In this document: one piece after another, positions 59,705-64,000 of the stretch | How positions within the stretch are numbered: position 1 is the stretch's first letter | How the letters are laid out: every line of letters begins with the position of its first letter | Source: Amycolatopsis marina | GTDB lineage: Bacteria; Actinomycetota; Actinomycetes; Mycobacteriales; Pseudonocardiaceae | Reading direction: 5' to 3' | Length of the DNA stretch: 64,000 nt | NCBI RefSeq assembly: GCF_900111885.1 | Contig: NZ_FOKG01000005.1 | Span: 124,001-188,000 of the forward strand | Position numbers and translations under genes: made by a program | The notes under the pieces: generated by a model | Database searches by the model: none | The model's input: the letters and a program-made list of their open reading frames with translations, nothing else | Told to the model about the DNA's origin: nothing

Positions 59705-60271
59705 ATGCCGTCCGCGTCCAAGAGTCCGGCCGAGCAGCACGCGTACGACGCGGCCCCGTTCACCGAACTGGTCGAGTCCGCCTCGGCCGGGGACTGGGCC
59801 CGGCCCAGCCCGGTCGCGGAGTGGACGGCTCTCGACATCGTGAAGCACCTGGTCGAGTGGTCCCGTGGCTTCCTGCAGGGCGCGGGGATCGAGCTCCCCG
59901 CCCTGGACGTCGAGGCCGATCCGGTCGCCGCCTGGAAGCAGCACGTGACCGACATCCAGGCCATCCTCGACGAGCCGGGAGGGCGGGTGCTCAGCAATCC
60001 GCACACCGGCGACAAGCCCGTGGACGAGGCGATCGACCAGTTCTACACCGCGGATATCTGGATGCACACCTGGGATCTCGCGAAGGCACTCGGCCACGAG
60101 CCCGACCTCGGCCAGCAGCGCTGCCGCGCCGCGCTGGCGGCCATGGAGCCGATGGAGCAGATGCTGCGCGACAGCGGGCAGTTCGGTTCCGCTGTGCCCG
60201 TCGCCGCCGATGCCTCCCCGCAGGACAGGTTGATGGCCTTCATCGGCCGCGACCCGGCCTGGCACCAATGA
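59705..60271 (+). CDS. TIGR03086-type (MDMPI/DinB-like) protein
   Basis: A 188-residue protein of the mycothiol-dependent maleylpyruvate isomerase/DinB-like group, TIGR03086 branch. PSPVAEWTALDIVKHLVEWSRGFL is the first helix with a metal-type His, and DIWMHTWDLAKALG carries the conserved HxWDL motif. Members are thought to be metal-dependent thiol transferases or isomerases. It is the third gene of the ArsR-SRPBCC unit, one base after the SRPBCC stop. Confidence 0.83.
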   Translation: MPSASKSPAEQHAYDAAPFTELVESASAGDWARPSPVAEWTALDIVKHLVEWSRGFLQGAGIELPALDVEADPVAAWKQHVTDIQAILDEPGGRVLSNPHTGDKPVDEAIDQFYTADIWMHTWDLAKALGHEPDLGQQRCRAALAAMEPMEQMLRDSGQFGSAVPVAADASPQDRLMAFIGRDPAWHQ

Positions 60272-60366
60272 CGCGGTGACCGCGGTCGCGACCGCACACC
60301 GCACACCGCGACCGCGACCGACAGTCCGGTGCCGGTTCACCGGGATGGTGCTTCGCCACCAACCCC

Positions 60367-60390
60367 GCGCACTTTCCCGGGAAAGTGCGC
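60367..60390. repeat. Palindromic repeat copy 4
   Basis: A perfect 24-base palindrome with core CACTTTCCCGGGAAAGTG, in the convergent gap after the TIGR03086 gene. Same family as the copies at 40.6 kb. Confidence 0.75.
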
Positions 60391-60429
60391 GGCAGGAAAC
60401 GCGCCGTCGCTGGTCCCGGACCCCGGCCC

Positions 60430-60455
60430 CTCGCACTTTCCCGGGAAAGTGCGAG
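60430..60455. repeat. Palindromic repeat copy 5
   Basis: A perfect 26-base palindrome around the same core, 40 bases after copy 4. It is followed by a G-rich stretch (GAGGGGGGTCGCGGGG). The rest of the 262-base gap holds no gene. Confidence 0.75.
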
Positions 60456-60533
60456 GGGGGTCGCGGGGTGCGGGTCGCGGGGTGCGGGGGCGCTCCCCGC
60501 TCGGAACTGGTGTCCACGGGGACACCGAGTCCG

Positions 60534-61133
60534 TCAGCGTGCGCGGTCGTAGACCATGGCGATCTCGCCCAGCTCGCCGGTCTCCTGAAGGGTGAGCGTC
60601 CATTTCGACGCGGGCAGGTCGTCTTCGAACAGTCGCCGCCCGCCTCCGGCGATCTCGGGGCTGATCATGAGATACAACCGGTCGAGCTGGTCCGCCGCGA
60701 GGAGCGCCTTGATGACGCTCGCGCTGCTGTTGACGAGAATGTCGCCCTCGCCGCTGGCCTTGAGGTCGGTGACGACGTCCGCGGCGGGTGCGTTCACCAC
60801 TCGGGTGCGTTCCCACGGTGCCTCGGTCAGAGTCGTCGAGAGGACCACCTTTTCCGCGCCGACCAACCACTTCGCGTAGCCGCGATCACGCGGGTCGGCG
60901 TTCTCGTCCCCGGCGACCGATGGCCAGAAGCCCATGAACCCCTCGGCATTGAGCCTGCCGAGCAGCGCTGTCGTCGCCGACTGCCAGATGCGGTCGAGAT
61001 GACGTCGCGCGACCTCGGTGGTCGCATAGGGGATGATCGCGCTCAGATCGCCGGGCCCGCCGGGGCCGTTGTAGCGCCCGTCGAGGGTGAGATTCATGTT
61101 CGCGGTCACCCTGCGTGCGGTCGAGTTGGTCAT
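60534..61133 (-). CDS. Dihydrofolate reductase-like / RibD C-terminal domain protein
   Basis: A 199-residue protein of the DHFR-like family. NMNLTLDGRYNG is the N-terminal strand, YAKWLVGAEKVVLSTTL and DILVNSSASVIKALL are typical, and LMISPEIAGGGRRLFEDD is the C-terminal signature. Such proteins are probably NADPH-dependent reductases of unknown substrate. ATG 61133 overlaps the ArsR-SRPBCC stop as ATGA, so it is the second gene of that unit. Confidence 0.87.
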   Translation of the reverse strand: MTNSTARRVTANMNLTLDGRYNGPGGPGDLSAIIPYATTEVARRHLDRIWQSATTALLGRLNAEGFMGFWPSVAGDENADPRDRGYAKWLVGAEKVVLSTTLTEAPWERTRVVNAPAADVVTDLKASGEGDILVNSSASVIKALLAADQLDRLYLMISPEIAGGGRRLFEDDLPASKWTLTLQETGELGEIAMVYDRAR

Positions 61134-61969
61134 GACGGTGATTCCTTTCCCTTGGTCCGCGCCTTGGTGGTGCCGTGGGACGCGCCGACGGCGTCGGCGA
61201 GGTTGTCGAGCACCTGCCCCCAGCCGGTTTCGATTCCGGCGATGTAGGGGACGGCCCCGACCGTCGTGTCGGTGATGCGCAGGCCCAGCCGCAACCGGGT
61301 GCCGTTCCGGGTCGCGGTGAGCGTCAGGTCGTAGTGGCCGCTGAACGAGATCGCCCCGGACGCGTCCAGCACCGAGAGGTCGAACGCGAGGCGCTCTGGT
61401 TTGCTCGCGGTGTGGACCTTTCCTTCGGAGCGGTAGCGCCCTTCGGCATCGCGGTACTCGAGAACGACGCGCCCGCCCGCCCTCGGCTCGAGAGCGCAGT
61501 CGGTGATCGTCATCGACGGCGGGGCCCACCAGGACGCCAGCAGGTCCGGATCGACCCAATGGCGCCAGACGAACTCCCGCGGCGCGGGCAGCACGCGCTC
61601 GAACGAAAAGGCGCGCCCGTCCGCCCACCGCTGACGGTCCGCGACCGCGGAGTCCGCGTCGATGGCCGCGCGGTAGCGCGCGATGACGTCTCGCTCGCTC
61701 CCGTGCGCCTCGGTTGCCTCGACCAGTTCCCGCAGTCGACGCGCGAGAGCCGCCAGTGGCGCGGCCTCGACCGCGTAGACGCGACGTTGCCCGAGCGGAA
61801 AGACGGTGACGAGGTCGACTCGGGCGAGGGTCTGGAGGTGCTTGGTGGTCTGCGGCTGCCGCAAACCGGTCAACTCGGCCAGTTCACCGACCGACCGGGG
61901 ACGTTCGGCGAGGAGTTCCATGATGTGCCACCGCGCGGCGTCCCCGAGTGCTGATGCGATCCGGTCCAT
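61130..61969 (-). CDS. ArsR regulator fused to SRPBCC domain
   Basis: A 279-residue fusion. Residues 1-85 are an ArsR winged helix (MDRIASALGDAARWHIMELL, GLRQPQTTKHLQTL) and residues about 120-275 an AHSA1/SRPBCC domain (FERVLPAPREFVWRHWVDPDLLASWW). It joins in one chain what the 58850-59703 pair keeps apart. It likely represses its own operon and senses a ligand through the SRPBCC part (inference). Confidence 0.88.
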   Translation of the reverse strand: MDRIASALGDAARWHIMELLAERPRSVGELAELTGLRQPQTTKHLQTLARVDLVTVFPLGQRRVYAVEAAPLAALARRLRELVEATEAHGSERDVIARYRAAIDADSAVADRQRWADGRAFSFERVLPAPREFVWRHWVDPDLLASWWAPPSMTITDCALEPRAGGRVVLEYRDAEGRYRSEGKVHTASKPERLAFDLSVLDASGAISFSGHYDLTLTATRNGTRLRLGLRITDTTVGAVPYIAGIETGWGQVLDNLADAVGASHGTTKARTKGKESPS

Positions 61970-61976
61970 GAGGCAG

Positions 61977-62006
61977 AGTATTCACTCATCAGAATATTCT
62001 CGTCAA
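61977..62006 (-). promoter_or_regulatory. Promoter with palindrome for the ArsR-SRPBCC fusion
   Basis: On the minus strand TTGACG (62006-62001) and AATACT (61982-61977) are 18 bases apart, and the perfect palindrome AGAATATTCT (61991-62000) fills the spacer. The -10 ends seven bases before the ATG at 61969, so the transcript may be leaderless or nearly so. Confidence 0.6.
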
Positions 62007-62026
62007 GGAATTTCTTTGTTCTGCTG

Positions 62027-62770
62027 CTAGTACCGTGCGGCGTACCAGGTCGGGGACTCGCCGAACATCTCCTTGAAGTCCCGGGTGAAATGCGCCTGGT
62101 CGGCGTAGCCGAGTTCGGCGGCGAGGGAGGCCCAGTCGACCTCCACACCCGCGGCCAGTCGTTCTGTCACGTCGTGCAGCCGGTAGCGGCGGATCACCCA
62201 CTTCGGCCCGACGCCCACGTACTCGGCGAACAGCCGTTGCAACTGCCGGACGCTCGTACCGAGATCACTCGCCAGCGCGCCGACGCGCGTGATCGCCGGT
62301 TCGGCGGCGATCTTCCCGACCACGTCAGCCGCCCGCTGCGCCCTGGGGTCCGGCTCGGGAAGGTGCGCCCTGAGGAACCGTTCGACCGTCTCGACGTCGC
62401 GGGCGTCCGGGACACCCGGACCGAAGACCTCGCCCGCGTCGACCGAGCGGTCCGTGATCGTGGAGACGGCCGCGCCGAGGAAAGGGCGGAAGCACCCCGG
62501 CCGGAACGCCACACCCAAGATGTTTCTTTCGCCCTCCAGCACCTTGATCCGATGTCCACTGACCACACCGTTCACGATCGCGGTGCCGTCCCGGAAAGTC
62601 AGGTGCACATTCGGCCGGGGTACGACCAGCTGCCGGTAGGGCTCGCTGTAGCTCCAGGAGACCATCCAGTAGTACTCGACGAACGGCGCAAGGTCCGGCG
62701 CGGGCGCGGGAAAAGTGTGACGCTGGAATCTCCGCCACGCGCTTCCGAGCTCACGGGCATCCCTGCTCAC
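62027..62770 (-). CDS. AraC-family transcriptional regulator
   Basis: A 247-residue protein. The N-terminal DUF6597-like sensory half has FVEYYWMVSWSYSEPYRQLVVPRPNVHL; the C-terminal AraC domain has two helix-turn-helix units (VGALASDLGTSVRQLQRLFAEY and WASLAAELGYADQAHFTRDFKEMFG). The GTG start at 62770 has only a weak ribosome-binding site. It is an activator candidate for nearby SRPBCC or TIGR03086 genes; there is 62 bases to the divergent gene at 62833. Confidence 0.87.
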   Translation of the reverse strand: MSRDARELGSAWRRFQRHTFPAPAPDLAPFVEYYWMVSWSYSEPYRQLVVPRPNVHLTFRDGTAIVNGVVSGHRIKVLEGERNILGVAFRPGCFRPFLGAAVSTITDRSVDAGEVFGPGVPDARDVETVERFLRAHLPEPDPRAQRAADVVGKIAAEPAITRVGALASDLGTSVRQLQRLFAEYVGVGPKWVIRRYRLHDVTERLAAGVEVDWASLAAELGYADQAHFTRDFKEMFGESPTWYAARY

Positions 62771-62832
62771 GCCGAAAGTCTATGTCGCGTTTGTTCAAGA
62801 CACCCGCGGCACGGCGTCGCTAGCGTGGCGCC

Positions 62833-63414
62833 ATGTCCGACACTCAGTTGACTGCTCGCGCCGCCACTCCCCTGCTGGAGATCATTCGCAACATCAAGCC
62901 GGACCAACTCGATGCGCCGACACCGTGCGCCGAGTACGACGTCCGCAGGCTGCTGAACCACCTGCTGTTCTGGGGGCCTTCGCTGGAAGGCGCCGCACGT
63001 AAGGAAACAGTGCCTCCGCCCGCCGAGTCGGATTCGGCGGTGGACCTGACCGGCGGCGACTGGGCCGCCGACGTCGAAACGCAGCTGAACCGCATCGTCG
63101 ACGCCTGGAGCAAACCCCGCGCATGGGCGGGCACCACCCACATGGGCGGCCCGACGGAACTGCCCGCGGCATTGGTCGGCGGCATGGTCCTGAGCGAGCT
63201 GGTCGTGCACGGATGGGACCTGGCGAAGGCGACCGGCCAGCACCTGGTCGTGGCGGACGACGTCGCCGGGGAAGTACACAAGGAGGTCACGAAGACCGCC
63301 ACACTGGGCCGGGAAATGGGCGCCTACGGGCCCGAGGTACCCGTGCCCGCCTCCTCGTCGACTGTGGACCGGGTACTCGGACTCACCGGGCGCGACCCGG
63401 CTTGGACGCCCTGA
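62833..63414 (+). CDS. TIGR03086-type (MDMPI/DinB-like) protein, second copy
   Basis: A 193-residue protein paralogous to that at 59705. It has DAPTPCAEYDVRRLLNHLLFW in the first helices, LSELVVHGWDLAKATGQHL as the HxWDL motif and VDRVLGLTGRDPAWTP at the end, which resembles the last residues of the first copy (DRLMAFIGRDPAWHQ). It is divergent from the AraC gene and probably controlled by it (inference). Confidence 0.84.
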   Translation: MSDTQLTARAATPLLEIIRNIKPDQLDAPTPCAEYDVRRLLNHLLFWGPSLEGAARKETVPPPAESDSAVDLTGGDWAADVETQLNRIVDAWSKPRAWAGTTHMGGPTELPAALVGGMVLSELVVHGWDLAKATGQHLVVADDVAGEVHKEVTKTATLGREMGAYGPEVPVPASSSTVDRVLGLTGRDPAWTP

Positions 63415-63448
63415 CGACGACCACCGGACCAGCACCGCACCGACCGGC

Positions 63449-64000
63449 TCACCGGTTCGCGCGCTCGATGGAGCGCCGCACCAGGCCGCGAATCCCCGGG
63501 AGCCCGATGGCCCGGATCGTCAGATCGCGTGCCAGGACGTGCGCCTTGCTCGGCGGCGCGAACTGGCTGATCCCTTTGCGGGCCAGCGCCTGTCGTTTGC
63601 GGACCTCAGGGCGCAGCCCCGCCTCCCATTCGGCCAGCGCCGCCGGAATGTCGTCGCCGTGCCCGTCCAGCGCGGCGCCCAGCCGGTCGGCGCCGTCGAG
63701 CGCGAGGGCCGCGCCGTAGCCCGCGAACAGCGTCACGCACCAGGCCGCGTCGCCGATCAGTACGACCCGATTCCGGCTCCACCCGTCCAGCACGATCTGA
63801 CTGACGGAATCGAAGTAGGCACCGGCCGGGTCGGCCTCGAGTTGCCGCAACGCGTCAGGCACGCCCCCGCCCAGGTCCCCGAACGCCGCCGTGAGCGCCG
63901 ACACCGGTCCGCGTGCCAGTTCGGCCGCCGGATCAGTGGCCCGGTAGGTGAAGAACGTCGAGGACCGTCCCGGTCCGAGGTTGACCACAGCCGCCGTGCG
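63449..64000 (-). CDS. FAD-dependent monooxygenase, partial (N-terminus beyond window)
   Basis: The minus-strand frame is open to the window edge and ends in 63449. It shows RNRVVLIGDAAWCVTLFAGYGAALALDGADRLGAAL, the C-terminal FAD contact (GDAA...GxGxxxAL) of PHBH-type aromatic hydroxylases. The FAD-binding N-terminus lies outside. It converges on the TIGR03086 gene with a 34-base gap. Confidence 0.85.
   Translation of the reverse strand, partial: RTAAVVNLGPGRSSTFFTYRATDPAAELARGPVSALTAAFGDLGGGVPDALRQLEADPAGAYFDSVSQIVLDGWSRNRVVLIGDAAWCVTLFAGYGAALALDGADRLGAALDGHGDDIPAALAEWEAGLRPEVRKRQALARKGISQFAPPSKAHVLARDLTIRAIGLPGIRGLVRRSIERANR

Overview
The window is high-GC actinobacterial DNA, most likely from the Pseudonocardiaceae (Amycolatopsis/Prauserella-type). 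This rests on the full mce lipid-transporter operon with its ATPase, frequent GTG/TTG starts and ATGA overlaps, MDMPI/TIGR03086 mycothiol-type proteins, an LCP cell-wall ligase, a bacterial Ku and an NRPS cluster. The genus is an inference. No rRNA, integrase, insertion sequence or CRISPR array was found.

Positions 1-31.8 kb hold a catabolic and lipid-uptake locus: hyuB (partial)-hyuA, an acyl-CoA ligase, a TetR, an SCPx-type thiolase, yrbEA-yrbEB-mceA-F, four Mce-associated membrane proteins in two pairs, two crotonases, an SDR, the Mce ATPase, an acyl-CoA dehydrogenase, a second SDR, an SMP-30 lactonase, a second closely related TetR and a second acyl-CoA ligase. Several intergenic regions carry a shared motif close to TTACYRGYYRGTTA, so the locus looks like one regulon: lipid import, CoA activation, then beta-oxidation-like steps. 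A Cys-rich mini-protein, Ku, a FadD15-type ligase and an SDR follow.

Positions 32-40.6 kb hold an MFS transporter, a membrane GGDEF diguanylate cyclase, a phospholipase-A2-like/acyltransferase-3-like fusion, an LCP protein and an XRE regulator. Between the MFS gene and the cyclase, on the minus strand, lies the most striking object in the window: five tandem mini-ORFs, each with its own strong Shine-Dalgarno sequence at constant spacing, all encoding the same hexapeptide (M/V)SSRDW. One copy differs only by synonymous changes. This fits no standard feature class and is my candidate for an undescribed system (minimal RiPP precursor, signalling peptide or ribosome-acting minigene).

Positions 40.7-44.8 kb carry a Baeyer-Villiger-type monooxygenase divergent from a TetR gene with a probable leaderless start, two small proteins, a class-I-shaped tRNA with a UAG anticodon, and a decayed PLP-enzyme pseudogene.

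Positions 44.8-58.4 kb are a tightly coupled minus-strand NRPS cluster: free PCP, C-A-PCP, free thioesterase, free A domain, C-PCP-TE, then ProB, ProA, an aminotransferase, an MFS exporter and a methyltransferase. The A domain of the C-A-PCP protein has a proline-like specificity code, which suits the dedicated ProB/ProA pair (inference).

Positions 58.8-64 kb hold two ArsR/SRPBCC units (one split, one fused), two TIGR03086 proteins, a DHFR-like reductase, an AraC regulator and a partial FAD monooxygenase. A palindromic repeat with core CACTTTCCCGGGAAAGTG occurs five times, only in two convergent intergenic gaps (40.6-40.75 kb and 60.4 kb).
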